From Halomonas sp. UBA3074 (GTDB taxonomy: Bacteria > Pseudomonadota > Gammaproteobacteria > Pseudomonadales > Halomonadaceae): a stretch of DNA of 64,000 bases. Each line of letters begins with the position of its first letter. The first letter of the stretch is position 1. Where the stretch lies: positions 1 through 64,000 of the forward strand of contig NZ_DFBS01000014.1 in the NCBI RefSeq assembly GCF_002366715.1. The letters run 5' to 3'. Shown piece after piece: positions 33,623 to 42,901 of the stretch. The translations under genes were made by a program, and so were the position numbers. The notes beneath the pieces are model-generated. The model saw only the letters and a program-made list of their open reading frames with translations, did not search any database and was not told where the DNA came from.

Positions 33623-34654
33623 TTATCGGTTCAGCCCCGTCGCACTAAATAAGGGGTTTAAACTGAACCCTAGGCTTAAGCGATGCACACGATGATCGTA
33701 ATCGATCATGCTTTCGCCATAGCCATAGTAGTACTGTACATGTGCGCGCAAGTTGTTGAAAGCGGGCCAGCTATAATCGATCTGTGTGCCTATATTGCCA
33801 GCGCTTGGATTACCCCGCAGTTGCCCACTCACTTCGTGGTTGTTGTTGAGGCGCTTGGCAAGGCGAATATCGCCGTACCCCATGTAGCGTTCGATATCAG
33901 GGTTGTCGTCATCCTCTTCGGATTCGGGGATCCGCCAGTGGGGTGCCAGGGTGAACGCCCAGTCACCGCGCTGGAAGGTACTTTCAAGGTAAACCCGGTT
34001 CCAACTCCGTGAGAGTGGGTCCGAGCGCCCATTTGACTGGTGGTTGAGAGCGACACGGTTACGCGTGTTCACCCAGCCAAGCGCCCCCCAGGCATTATCG
34101 AAGTCGATAAACACTTCAGGCTCGTAGTTGGTTTCCCTGAAAGGGGATGAGGCGTCAGTGTTGTAAGCCTGCCACCAACTACGCTGGGTATAGCCAAAGA
34201 AGACGTCTCCGTAGTTACCAAATACCTGCTCAGCCAGATTCACTTTGGCGCTGAACTGAAATTTCAGCTCCACGCTATCCACTTCGCTATCGTCTGAAAT
34301 ATTGCGAAAGCTTTCGCGGTTCTGGTTCGCATTGTAGCTAACGGGAAAGAGATAGTTGGTGCGGTGCGTGGTGATGGAAAATGGGTTTCGGCTCGATTCC
34401 TGCTCAAGTTCACGGCGCTCGCTCAGGTCTTCACGGGCGGCTTCTTCAGGCAATTGCTCAAACGGAAGGCCTTGCGCGGCGTCTTGGGGGGTATCTATCT
34501 GCTGTAATTGCTGATGCAAATCATACAGTTCAGCATTGAGCGCGCGAATGCGAGCTTCAATCTCTTGTTGGGTCTCGGCGAGGGCGCTTGCACTAACAGT
34601 CGCAAGACTCAGCAAAACCAGTAATTTCGTGACCGCTAGTTTTCGGATAACCAT
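33623..34654 (-). CDS. pldA: Outer-membrane phospholipase A (PldA)
   Basis: 343 residues with a signal peptide (to about ALA at 26), an extra coiled-coil-like segment (about 27-90) that is longer than in E. coli, then a 12-stranded beta-barrel. The active-site residues are His205 and Ser207 in ALNHQSNGRSDP and Asn219 in SRSWNRVYLE, with the same spacing as His142/Ser144/Asn156 of E. coli OMPLA; the neighbouring Ser/Asp residues fit the calcium sites. It hydrolyses phospholipids that reach the outer leaflet and keeps lipid asymmetry. It is divergent from the mscK-like gene. Confidence 0.93.
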   Translation of the reverse strand: MVIRKLAVTKLLVLLSLATVSASALAETQQEIEARIRALNAELYDLHQQLQQIDTPQDAAQGLPFEQLPEEAAREDLSERRELEQESSRNPFSITTHRTNYLFPVSYNANQNRESFRNISDDSEVDSVELKFQFSAKVNLAEQVFGNYGDVFFGYTQRSWWQAYNTDASSPFRETNYEPEVFIDFDNAWGALGWVNTRNRVALNHQSNGRSDPLSRSWNRVYLESTFQRGDWAFTLAPHWRIPESEEDDDNPDIERYMGYGDIRLAKRLNNNHEVSGQLRGNPSAGNIGTQIDYSWPAFNNLRAHVQYYYGYGESMIDYDHRVHRLSLGFSLNPLFSATGLNR

Positions 34655-34818
34655 CTAAGGTGGCTCGCAAAATGAATGAATAGGCAAATGCCATGGTTGT
34701 TTCTATCACGCCCCCCACGGAAGTCAACACCTCTGATTGCGCTGGCTATCAGAACGTCTGACAATACCGCTATTATCCGTGTCGGCGGAGCTTTCGATGT
34801 CAACGAGGCATAAGTAAC

Positions 34819-37800
34819 GTGGTGAGATGCGCCTGTAAGTGGATCGTAACGTGTTTATTCTTGCTGCTTATCGCTAGCAGTGCCGTGAGCCCTCTCGCCC
34901 ATGCCGCGCTTCCGGCCAGTATGCTCGAGCGCGTGCCTGAACAGGCTGAGCTGGCAGCAAGGCTTGCCCAGCTCGAAGCACTGGAGGGGGAATTGACCGC
35001 CCAGCAAACCAGTGACAAAGAAGCCTTAGAAGCCGCCCTCGACGCTTATGAGCGGCTGGCTTCGTTCGATGAGCGTCTTGCCGCGCTAGAAACTCGCGTC
35101 GAGCAAGCGCCCGAACGTTTAATACGTCTGCAGCGGGAGTTATCAGAAGCGGAAGAAGCATCACAGCAGCTTTCCGTCGCCGGTTTGAGCGACCGGCCTC
35201 TAGACGAGCTCGAAACACGGCAATCTGACGCGGTAGTCGAACTTCAGCAATTGCAAAGCCAGCTAGCGGAAGTGAACTCCCAACTGTTAGCCGCTCAAAC
35301 GCTGCCTGAACGTGCCCAGCAATCCATCGCTGAAGCACTTCAGCGCGCGGAGAGTTTACGCCGACAACACGATGAGCGCGAGGCTTTGCTCGCCGATCGG
35401 CAACTTTCTGCGCTGAGTGACGCAAACCTCATCCAGTTGCGCCTTGAGCGAGCGCTGGCTGACCGCGAAGTGAGCTTTTACCAGCGTGAGCTCAGTGCCA
35501 ATAGTCGCTTGCGTGAATTGGCGCAGGAGCGACGCGATGTGCTGATGATGCAGATCGATTATCAAGAGCAGCAGCTCAATATGCTACAGGGCGTGATCGA
35601 CCGGCAGCGGCGTTTGGCTTCAGAGCAAGCGATTGCCGATGCCGCCCGGGATAACCCCTTAATTGCTGCGGGTCAACCTGTGGTGGTGCAAGCCCAACAA
35701 ACCAACCAAACATTGAGTCTGGAACTGCTTAGGGCCACCGACCGCGCTAACAGCGTTGTGCGTGAGAATATTGAAGCCCAGCGCCAGCTAGAGCATGTAC
35801 GCCAACTGCAGCGTAGTCTTAATGAGCAAATTGATGCCATACGCGGAAGCCAACTGCTGTCGCGCATTCTGCGGGAGCAGCGGCAATCTCTGCCTTCTTT
35901 GAACACACGGCGAGACCTGCAGGATGAAATTGCCGATCTGCGTTTGAAACAGTTTGATCTAGTCCGTCAACGTGATCAGTTACGCCAGAGCGAACAGTTT
36001 GCCACGACGCGATTAGCCGAGGCTGGCATTGAAGCAACGCCCGGCCTGGTGGATTCACTCTCTCGGCTCTATCAGTCCAGGCGCGAACTTGTCGAGCAGC
36101 TAGAGCAATCTTATGGAAGCCTGCTGAGTGCGGCAATAGAGCTACAGCTGAACCAGCAGCAGGTGTTATCGACGACCGTTGAGCTGCGCGAGACCATCGA
36201 TGAACAGCTCTTTTGGGTCGCCAACAGCCGCCCACTGGACGTTAACTGGCTGCGCCAACTGCCGAATAATTTATGGTTAGAGTGGCAGGAGGGTGAGTGG
36301 CGCGCCATTTTGCCTACCCGTTGGCAAGGGCTCTCTTGGCAGGTGCTTAATGGCGCGCCGCTGGTACTAATGGGCATAGTGTTGATGGGCTTGCGTCGGC
36401 AAATCAAAACGCGCTTGGCCAATCTGCATTCTCAAATTGGCCGCTTGAAAAGCGATACACAGCTACACACGCCGAAAGCCGTGTTGCTAAATGCGTTGCT
36501 GGCGCTCCCTGGGCCATTGGCATTGGCGGGGATTGGGGTGGGGTTGTTAGGCACAACGGGGCCGTTGGCGAATAGCGTTGCCCCCGCGCTGTTGCAGCTG
36601 GCGCTAAGTTGGGGAGTCGTCGCCTGGGTGCGTCGGTTGCTGGTGCCTGATGGGGTGGCTGAGCGCCATTTCACATGGTCACCTCACTACACGGCACGGT
36701 TGCGCCAATTGTTAGGCGGATTAGGCGTAGCCTTGGTGCCGGTGATCGCCATTGCGGCCATGTCGGGAGAGATGGAAACCCCGTTAGCCATGCGGCCAGT
36801 CGCGCTGGCGTTACTGTCATTGGGCTTGTTGGCCATGAGTTGGTGGCTGGCGCAGCTGATATTGGCCCATATACCGATTTTTGGTGTGCGGCTGTTTCGT
36901 TTGCTGTTAGGGCTCGCGATGGCGTCGGTACCGTTGGTTTTATTGGGATTGGTTGTCTGGGGCTATGAGTACACGGCGCTTCGCTTGGTGGGGCGCTTTG
37001 CCATTACGCTTTATCTATTGGGGTTGTGGGTGGTGGTCGAAGCCACGTTGGTGCGCAGCCTAGCCGTGGCTGCAAGGCGTCTTGCCTATCGCCGTGCCCT
37101 GGCGCGTCGTCGCGCTCAGGTGCAGGAAGGGGCTGAAGGGGGGTTGGAAGTCGTCGAAGAACCGCCGCTTGATATGGAGCAGATTAATAGCCAATCGCTG
37201 CGGCTTTCCAAGTTGATCGTGCTGATCGGTTTTAGTGCGCTGCTTTACCTGGTTTGGTCCGACTTGCTCTCGGTGCTCGGCTATTTGGATAATGTGTCGC
37301 TGTGGGAAGCCCAAGAAGGCGACTTGGTCGATAACGCGCTGTCGATATCCGATATCTTTGCGGCGCTGCTGATTGTCGCTATCACGTTTATCATGGCGGG
37401 CAATTTGCCCGGCCTGCTGGAAGTAATGGTGCTATCGCGGCTGTCACTAAAGCAGGGCAGTGCCTACGCCATTAGCTCGCTACTCTCCTATACCATTGTG
37501 GGCACCGGCATCGTCATGGGACTTTCGACGCTGGGCGTTTCCTGGGACAAGCTTCAGTGGCTGGTGGCTGCATTGAGTGTGGGGTTAGGGTTTGGTCTTC
37601 AGGAAATTTTTGCCAACTTTATCTCGGGGTTGATCATCCTGTTTGAACGCCCTATCCGTATCGGTGACACCATCACCTTGGGCAACTTGCACGGCACGGT
37701 TAGTCGTATTCGCATCCGGGCTACCACGGTGACTGACTTCGATCGTAAAGAGATCATCATTCCCAATAAGACCTTTGTCACCGACCAACTGATTAACTGG

Positions 37801-38172
37801 TCGCTGTCGGACAACATCACGCGCGTTGTGCTGACGTATGGCGTGGCCCACGGCTCCGATATGGCCAAGGTGCACCAACTGTTGCGCCAAGTCGCGGATG
37901 AAAATCCGCGCGTACTCACCGACCCAGAACCACAGGTTTTCTGCCTAAGCTACGGCCAGCACAGCCTTAATTTTGAGCTGCGCATTTTTGTCAACGACTT
38001 GCTGGATCGGCTATTTGCGGCTGATGAAATCAACTGCCGCGTCGATGCGCTGTTCCGCGAAGCGGGCGTTCGCGTGGCCTTTGAGCAGATGGATGTATGG
38101 CTGCATCCCGAGCAGGGCGAGGCAGTGAAAGTGCAGTCCGCTCATCAGCTCACGCCGCCTTCGTCAACGTAA
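34819..38172 (+). CDS. MscK/KefA-type large mechanosensitive channel
   Basis: 1117 residues from GTG 34819 (GAGG about 10 bases upstream; a second GTG follows). The signal peptide (about 1-28) is followed by a long periplasmic coiled-coil domain (about 30-490, MscS_porin type), about eight inner TM helices (500-880) and the MscS core: the pore helix and Gly/Ala-rich TM3 with GLGFGLQEIFANFISGL (about 918-934), the beta domain (FERPIRIGDTITLGN) and a C-terminal vestibule to about 1095. This is the MscK/MscM architecture. It releases solutes during hypo-osmotic shock, an obvious need for a halophile. Confidence 0.92.
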   Translation: MVRCACKWIVTCLFLLLIASSAVSPLAHAALPASMLERVPEQAELAARLAQLEALEGELTAQQTSDKEALEAALDAYERLASFDERLAALETRVEQAPERLIRLQRELSEAEEASQQLSVAGLSDRPLDELETRQSDAVVELQQLQSQLAEVNSQLLAAQTLPERAQQSIAEALQRAESLRRQHDEREALLADRQLSALSDANLIQLRLERALADREVSFYQRELSANSRLRELAQERRDVLMMQIDYQEQQLNMLQGVIDRQRRLASEQAIADAARDNPLIAAGQPVVVQAQQTNQTLSLELLRATDRANSVVRENIEAQRQLEHVRQLQRSLNEQIDAIRGSQLLSRILREQRQSLPSLNTRRDLQDEIADLRLKQFDLVRQRDQLRQSEQFATTRLAEAGIEATPGLVDSLSRLYQSRRELVEQLEQSYGSLLSAAIELQLNQQQVLSTTVELRETIDEQLFWVANSRPLDVNWLRQLPNNLWLEWQEGEWRAILPTRWQGLSWQVLNGAPLVLMGIVLMGLRRQIKTRLANLHSQIGRLKSDTQLHTPKAVLLNALLALPGPLALAGIGVGLLGTTGPLANSVAPALLQLALSWGVVAWVRRLLVPDGVAERHFTWSPHYTARLRQLLGGLGVALVPVIAIAAMSGEMETPLAMRPVALALLSLGLLAMSWWLAQLILAHIPIFGVRLFRLLLGLAMASVPLVLLGLVVWGYEYTALRLVGRFAITLYLLGLWVVVEATLVRSLAVAARRLAYRRALARRRAQVQEGAEGGLEVVEEPPLDMEQINSQSLRLSKLIVLIGFSALLYLVWSDLLSVLGYLDNVSLWEAQEGDLVDNALSISDIFAALLIVAITFIMAGNLPGLLEVMVLSRLSLKQGSAYAISSLLSYTIVGTGIVMGLSTLGVSWDKLQWLVAALSVGLGFGLQEIFANFISGLIILFERPIRIGDTITLGNLHGTVSRIRIRATTVTDFDRKEIIIPNKTFVTDQLINWSLSDNITRVVLTYGVAHGSDMAKVHQLLRQVADENPRVLTDPEPQVFCLSYGQHSLNFELRIFVNDLLDRLFAADEINCRVDALFREAGVRVAFEQMDVWLHPEQGEAVKVQSAHQLTPPSST

Positions 38173-38192
38173 TGTGCTTTTAAACCGCTGGT

Positions 38193-38951
38193 TTAACGGC
38201 GCTTGATAGCGTGTAGAAGAAACTCCCGATTGCCATCGCCGCCGGTAATCGGGCTTTCCTGCCAGTGCTGAATGATTAACCCGCAGGCATCGCAGGCACG
38301 GCGAATGTTGGCTTCCACCTCTGCAAAGCGCTTGCTATCGCGCACCACGCCACGTTTGTCGAGAGCCCCGGGGGAAAGTTCAAACTGTGGCTTGACCAGC
38401 GAGATCAACTGTCCGCCCGGCGGCAACAACGCGGCGATTTCAGGCAGAATCAGCGTCTGAGAAATGAACGATACATCCATCACGGCACAATCAATGGGAT
38501 GCGCCGCTAGCGTGTCTACTAAGGCAGCATCGCCACTCATCACACGGGCATTCAAGCCTTCCAAGCAGGTCACGCGATCATCTTCGCGCAGTTCAGGCGC
38601 CAGTTGCCCATGGCCCACTTCGACACCAATAACATGGCTGGCGCCAAAGCGAAGCGCGCAGTCGGTAAAGCCCCCGGTGGATTGGCCCACATCAAGCACG
38701 CGATGCCCCTCCAGGCGCAGCTGTAACGCAGTCAACACTGCTTCAAGCTTCAAGCCAGCACGGGAGACATAGCGCTCTTCGGGGTCATCTTCCACGTCAA
38801 AGCGCGTCTCTTCGGGCCATTTTTCGGAGGCTTTAACTAACGTTTTGCCATTATCGGCAAGACGAATCCGGCCATGACGAATGAGCCGCTGGGCGCGGGT
38901 ACGCGAGTTGGCCAGCCCTTGGCTGACCAACAGTTGATCTAATCGCATCAT
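38193..38951 (-). CDS. TlyA-family rRNA (cytidine-2'-O) methyltransferase
   Basis: About 252 residues. An N-terminal S4 RNA-binding domain (MRLDQLLVSQGLANSRTRAQRLIRHGRI) precedes an FtsJ-like Rossmann methyltransferase with SAM loop LDVGQSTGGFTDC, the catalytic MDVSFIS and LVKPQFEL segments. Family members methylate ribosomal RNA; older annotations call them haemolysin A. The start may be either of two adjacent ATGs (38951 or 38948). A small inverted repeat (38180-38196) overlapping the stop codon may serve as a weak terminator for both convergent genes. Confidence 0.88.
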   Translation of the reverse strand: MMRLDQLLVSQGLANSRTRAQRLIRHGRIRLADNGKTLVKASEKWPEETRFDVEDDPEERYVSRAGLKLEAVLTALQLRLEGHRVLDVGQSTGGFTDCALRFGASHVIGVEVGHGQLAPELREDDRVTCLEGLNARVMSGDAALVDTLAAHPIDCAVMDVSFISQTLILPEIAALLPPGGQLISLVKPQFELSPGALDKRGVVRDSKRFAEVEANIRRACDACGLIIQHWQESPITGGDGNREFLLHAIKRR

Positions 38952-38981
38952 AGTGAATGAACGTATGGTTAAAAAGGATGT

Positions 38982-41024
38982 TTATTGTACATCCGGCGGG
39001 GCATTAGGGCCTTGGTCGGCCTGAAGTTCGGTGGGCGGTAGACGCGACGCCCCCCAGCTTCGATGCAGGTAATACTTCACACTGTCCAACTCGTCGCTAG
39101 TGACTGACACGGTTTCACCGTGCTCAAGTGGATCGAAGTGGTAGATGTAAAGACGTGACGCAAAGCGTTCAAAGGGCAGCGAGGCCTCACCAAAACGCTC
39201 ACCGTTGCCAGACGTACTCACAATGACGCCATCGCCCCAGTCCTGACCACTGTCGTTGTTGGGGTTATAGAAATACACCCGCATGACATCCGACGGGTCG
39301 AGCGAGGCCCGTAAAATGGTAATGGCATGCCAACCGATAAACCGTGCTGCGCTATCGGTCACCGCAATGCCCGCTGGCTGTGGATGTATTAACGGCTGAT
39401 TGCCATTGTAATAAGGGTGATAGCAGGCATAGAAGTGGCGGACAAAATCATCCACACCGCTTAGCTGCCCCGTGGCCACATCGACATTGATGCGAAAGCC
39501 GCGGCCCGACCACCAGCCATGAAATTCCGGGTTGACCCAGCGATGCGGGTCGCCCTCGCGATCAATGCAACGTCGGCCCATTTCCGCATAAATACGATCC
39601 AAATGGGGGACCACAATCAACGAGACAGGATCGAGGTCCATGGGCAGTTCCGTGGCGACGCCCGATACACTCTCCATAGAGGAGATTGCCTGCCCCTCGA
39701 AATGCATGATGATTTCGTCATCACGGGCCGCCCACGCTACCATCTGCAGCAGGTAATCGGGATCGTTGTAGGCCCACATGGAAAGGGCGCGTGCCGATTG
39801 GCAGGTCGGGTTATTGCCCTGGCCTACACCAAGTGGCAGGCCCAGCATGCACAGCACACCTTCAATCAGGCGGGCGCGGGGCGAAACCGTGTCGCCATAA
39901 GCGATCGTAAGCCGCGACTGCGCCCACTCTGATAGCGGCAGATTAAGCTGTCGCCACATGGCCGGTGCCACCGGCGGCTGATAGAGAATGCCGCGTTCGA
40001 GCATCAGCGCCAAACCATAGACGGCCTGAGCAGAGGCTGGATAGACACCGCTTCTGATCAGCGCTTGCACCAACTCGCGATAGCAGAGCAGGCAATCCCG
40101 GCCGGTAGACGAGAGACCCAGCGCTTCGGAGAGCAAGTGATCGCCCTCTTCAAGCAAGTGGCGTAGCAGCACTGCATGATAGGGAGAGACCAAGCCAGTA
40201 TCGTGCATTGCCCTGGCAAAGCCGGTGGATTCGGCTTGCAGGGCAGCCTGGTCCATATGCTCTAGCCGGTCGCGATAAACGTCGACCCCAGGGTCTTCGC
40301 GGCAGGCCTGGGTTGGCCCGTAGAGTGAGCTGACCAAACGGTCGGCCCCCTGACCGCTGGCGCCCAGATCGATGGCCGGGTTGGCCTGGCACAATGCGAT
40401 CTGGGTGATCATCTGCTTGATCGCATCCACCTGGATGGGGCGCTGCTTTAAGATTCGCCAAATCTCATCGATCAGTTGATCGACGATATGCTCGTAACCA
40501 ATGCGGTCGGCCAAATGCTGGAAAAGCTGGCGGGGAATGGTGGCGAGGCGCCCCTGGGTTTCCCGCTCCGCCTCGCTGGGCGGTAAGAAAAGCAGCCACA
40601 AATTAATGGCCATCACCTGCGTCAGGTAATGATGCGCATGCTCTGCGGAGACCAGTGGATGGGCATAATCGCCTTTCGCAACAGAGAGCAGACGTAGCTC
40701 GCTCAACGCTTCGATGACCACGACATCGGCTTCTGCACTCTTCAGCGAGAAGGTCGTTAACGTCGGCACCAGGAATTGAGGCGTTTCCCAATCGGAGCCT
40801 AAAAACACACCGGCGTTTTCATACGCTTGTGCGCGTGATTCCAGCGCTTCGCAACCGCCGTCCTGAAGTAGTATTCGCCGCGCGGTATCCATCACGCGCG
40901 GTAACTTGGCAGGCTTTGAGAAGGCGGGCGCCTGCATGAGCAGGCGCACGGCGTCATCAAATTTGCTCAATAATCCATCGAGCTTGCTATCTTCCTGAGA
41001 AGACGCGAGTTGATCTGTCTCCAC
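38982..41024 (-). CDS. Unknown 680-residue protein with a candidate papain-like catalytic domain
   Basis: I do not recognise this family. It is cytosolic (no signal peptide or TM span). Residues 1-390 look mostly helical. Residues 395-640 show a papain-like order: Gln402 and Cys408 in GQGNNPTCQSARALS (the same six-residue spacing as Gln19/Cys25 of papain), His566 in GWHAITI, and Asn587 or Asn589 in FYNPNNDSGQDWGDG, which recalls the NSWGxxWG loop. A Trp/His/Tyr-rich stretch (493-540) lies between. It follows the ATP-grasp gene by 30 bases on the same strand, so co-expression is likely. A protease, amidase or transglutaminase-like activity is an inference from these motifs; the pattern could be coincidental. 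Confidence 0.6.
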   Translation of the reverse strand: METDQLASSQEDSKLDGLLSKFDDAVRLLMQAPAFSKPAKLPRVMDTARRILLQDGGCEALESRAQAYENAGVFLGSDWETPQFLVPTLTTFSLKSAEADVVVIEALSELRLLSVAKGDYAHPLVSAEHAHHYLTQVMAINLWLLFLPPSEAERETQGRLATIPRQLFQHLADRIGYEHIVDQLIDEIWRILKQRPIQVDAIKQMITQIALCQANPAIDLGASGQGADRLVSSLYGPTQACREDPGVDVYRDRLEHMDQAALQAESTGFARAMHDTGLVSPYHAVLLRHLLEEGDHLLSEALGLSSTGRDCLLCYRELVQALIRSGVYPASAQAVYGLALMLERGILYQPPVAPAMWRQLNLPLSEWAQSRLTIAYGDTVSPRARLIEGVLCMLGLPLGVGQGNNPTCQSARALSMWAYNDPDYLLQMVAWAARDDEIIMHFEGQAISSMESVSGVATELPMDLDPVSLIVVPHLDRIYAEMGRRCIDREGDPHRWVNPEFHGWWSGRGFRINVDVATGQLSGVDDFVRHFYACYHPYYNGNQPLIHPQPAGIAVTDSAARFIGWHAITILRASLDPSDVMRVYFYNPNNDSGQDWGDGVIVSTSGNGERFGEASLPFERFASRLYIYHFDPLEHGETVSVTSDELDSVKYYLHRSWGASRLPPTELQADQGPNAPPDVQ

Positions 41025-41054
41025 GGTGACTCCTTATCCCAGCATCAGCAGGGA

Positions 41055-42278
41055 TTATACATAGAAGTCGAGGTCTTCTTGGCGTTTTAGCAGATCGCGA
41101 ATCGTATGCGCATCCTCGCCTTTGAAGTAGACCAGACCCCAATGGGTACCAAATGCAGTGCGCTTGGTAACGGTTTCTTCTACGGGTGAGGTTAACTCAT
41201 GAGACTCGAAATAGGGATGATCTTCGGTCTCTTCGGGAATTTCCAAGCGGCTGACCACGCGGCGACGCGGATAAACGCCAAAGCAGCCGGCAAAACCATC
41301 GGCGTCGACCACTTCTTTGGGGAAGAATTTGGCCACTTCTTCCTGGGTGCTTTTGGGGTCGAATACCAGCATCGACGCTTGATAAGCATTAAAGCCGTAA
41401 ACACGCTCTAACAATTCAAAGACTTTGAAGCCGGGTGGGCGATAGGCCACTTCACCAAAGTACATCTCACCATCGCTGGTGACAAAGTATTCGGGATGGA
41501 TCAAACCAAACTCGATATCAAACGCTTTAATCAGCTTTTCAATCTGTTGGGTAATTTGCTCGCGGTAAATCTCAAGTTCTGGCGATGCAGGGACAAAGAC
41601 CGAATAACCCAGCGTCACATATTCAGAGATGTTCAAGAAGGCGATTTTGCCATCGTGAATCCACGCTTCAACGGCAAACTCCCAGCCATCCAGATGCGAT
41701 TCCATCAATACCGGAAACTCTTCATCGGGAATCGTATCGACTTCGTCTGGTGTGCGGATCACGCGGTGGCCCAGGCAGCCTGCTTTATCAAACGCCTTGA
41801 GGTGGATCGGGTCGTTGGGGTCGCCATCCAGCTTCAGCAGCGTCTGGTTAACGCGTTTCAAGAAGCGCACTACGTCTTCTTTGTCGTGCGCTTCTTCAAA
41901 GATACCCACGCGGATGCCGCCTAACTGGGCACGACGCTTCATCAACGCCTTATCGCGAAGGAGTAGCGACTGACCGTAAATGCGAGGATTATCAAGCAGT
42001 ACGGAGTTGATGGCCCCAGCCCACTCAACGGTTTCTTCGTAGAGAGGAATCGCGACATCAACACCCTTTTCTTTGAGTGTCTCGGCAATTTCCATTGAAC
42101 GGTCGTTGAGCCGCTCGAAATTCCAAGGCACGTAAGGGATGTCATGTTTTTGGCAATACTCTTCCGCCCAGTCGGGTGCAACGACAATGTAGCGACGGTC
42201 AAAATTTTCAGCCGCTTCAATCGCATTGAGGCTCCAGCCCAGCAGAGCAATGTAGCCCTTATTTGGATCCTTTTGCAT
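41055..42278 (-). CDS. ATP-grasp ligase of unknown substrate
   Basis: 407 residues. The N-terminal pre-ATP-grasp Rossmann-like domain (about 1-115, GYIALLGWSLNAIEAAE) is followed by the ATP-grasp fold: nucleotide-binding Lys161 in LKAFDKAGCLG, hinge Glu193 in LMESHLDG, Glu200/Glu204 in WEFAVEAW, and the metal/phosphate residues Glu276 and Arg280 in GEVAYRPPG. The C-terminal 100 residues form a lid or extra domain. Such enzymes join a carboxylate to an amine or thiol through an acyl-phosphate. GGAG precedes the start. Its only close partner is the downstream 680-residue protein; the substrate is unknown. Confidence 0.82.
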   Translation of the reverse strand: MQKDPNKGYIALLGWSLNAIEAAENFDRRYIVVAPDWAEEYCQKHDIPYVPWNFERLNDRSMEIAETLKEKGVDVAIPLYEETVEWAGAINSVLLDNPRIYGQSLLLRDKALMKRRAQLGGIRVGIFEEAHDKEDVVRFLKRVNQTLLKLDGDPNDPIHLKAFDKAGCLGHRVIRTPDEVDTIPDEEFPVLMESHLDGWEFAVEAWIHDGKIAFLNISEYVTLGYSVFVPASPELEIYREQITQQIEKLIKAFDIEFGLIHPEYFVTSDGEMYFGEVAYRPPGFKVFELLERVYGFNAYQASMLVFDPKSTQEEVAKFFPKEVVDADGFAGCFGVYPRRRVVSRLEIPEETEDHPYFESHELTSPVEETVTKRTAFGTHWGLVYFKGEDAHTIRDLLKRQEDLDFYV

Positions 42279-42483
42279 GTTGATGACTCCTACTTGGTGA
42301 ATGAATATGTTGCCAAACCACCTCTACCACCATACACGAGGGGGGCAGGTGCGGCTAATGAGCCCATTATCCGCAGCATTAACGCAGTGCGCGTATTGAG
42401 CCCGGCGTAAAGGCGTCGCGGTGGGAGTATGGTAAGCTAGGCGGTTCAACTTCATTTATAAATGGCAAGAGGGATAGGCCAAG
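42279..42483. promoter_or_regulatory. Divergent intergenic region between the ATP-grasp and DUF1820 genes
   Basis: These 205 bases must hold the promoter of the ATP-grasp operon and that of the DUF1820 gene. A 12-bp perfect palindrome CATTTATAAATG (42453-42464) lies 20 bases before the DUF1820 start. No regulator can be named. Confidence 0.4.
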
Positions 42484-42813
42484 ATGGCGGCCAAGCCGAT
42501 CTACCGTGTGGTGGTTCACCAGCAGGGTGAAATTTGGGATTTATACGTCCGTGAGATCTTTCAGAGCGAACTTTGGGGCTTTATTGAAGTCGAGGAGTTT
42601 GTGTTTGAGGATGCTTCACGGGTTGTGGTTGACCCTGCAACCGAAAAGTTGCAGCGAACCTTTGACGGTGTCAAACGTAGCTACCTCCCGTTAAATGCCA
42701 TTGTGCGCATTGACGAAGTGGAGCGCGAAGGCCCGTTGAAGGCGGTTAAAACCGATGCCCGGGTAGCAGAGTTCCCCCGTCCCTTTCCGTTGCCTCCGCG
42801 CGGTGAAGGGTAA
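42484..42813 (+). CDS. DUF1820 family protein
   Basis: 109 residues, soluble. It matches DUF1820 (Pfam family of about 105-residue gammaproteobacterial proteins) through PIYRVVVHQQGEIWDLYVREI, FGFIEVEEF-like strand, and the ending YLPLNAIVRIDEVEREG. The last 20 residues are Pro/Arg-rich. The family function is unknown. GAGGGA precedes the start. Confidence 0.86.
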   Translation: MAAKPIYRVVVHQQGEIWDLYVREIFQSELWGFIEVEEFVFEDASRVVVDPATEKLQRTFDGVKRSYLPLNAIVRIDEVEREGPLKAVKTDARVAEFPRPFPLPPRGEG

Positions 42814-42901
42814 GCGTATGAGACAAGCGCCCCGCTAAGTTAGGCGACAAGCGCTGCTGGCTTCGTCCGCCTTGCAGCGTTTTTAATCAGGACATGATGT
42901 C

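Noticed and set aside
38982..41024. Assignment of the 680-residue protein to transglutaminase or NlpC/P60 families
   Set aside because: The Gln-x5-Cys spacing and the His-to-Asn order fit papain better, and neither of the other families' signature motifs is present; the call was left as unknown with a candidate fold.
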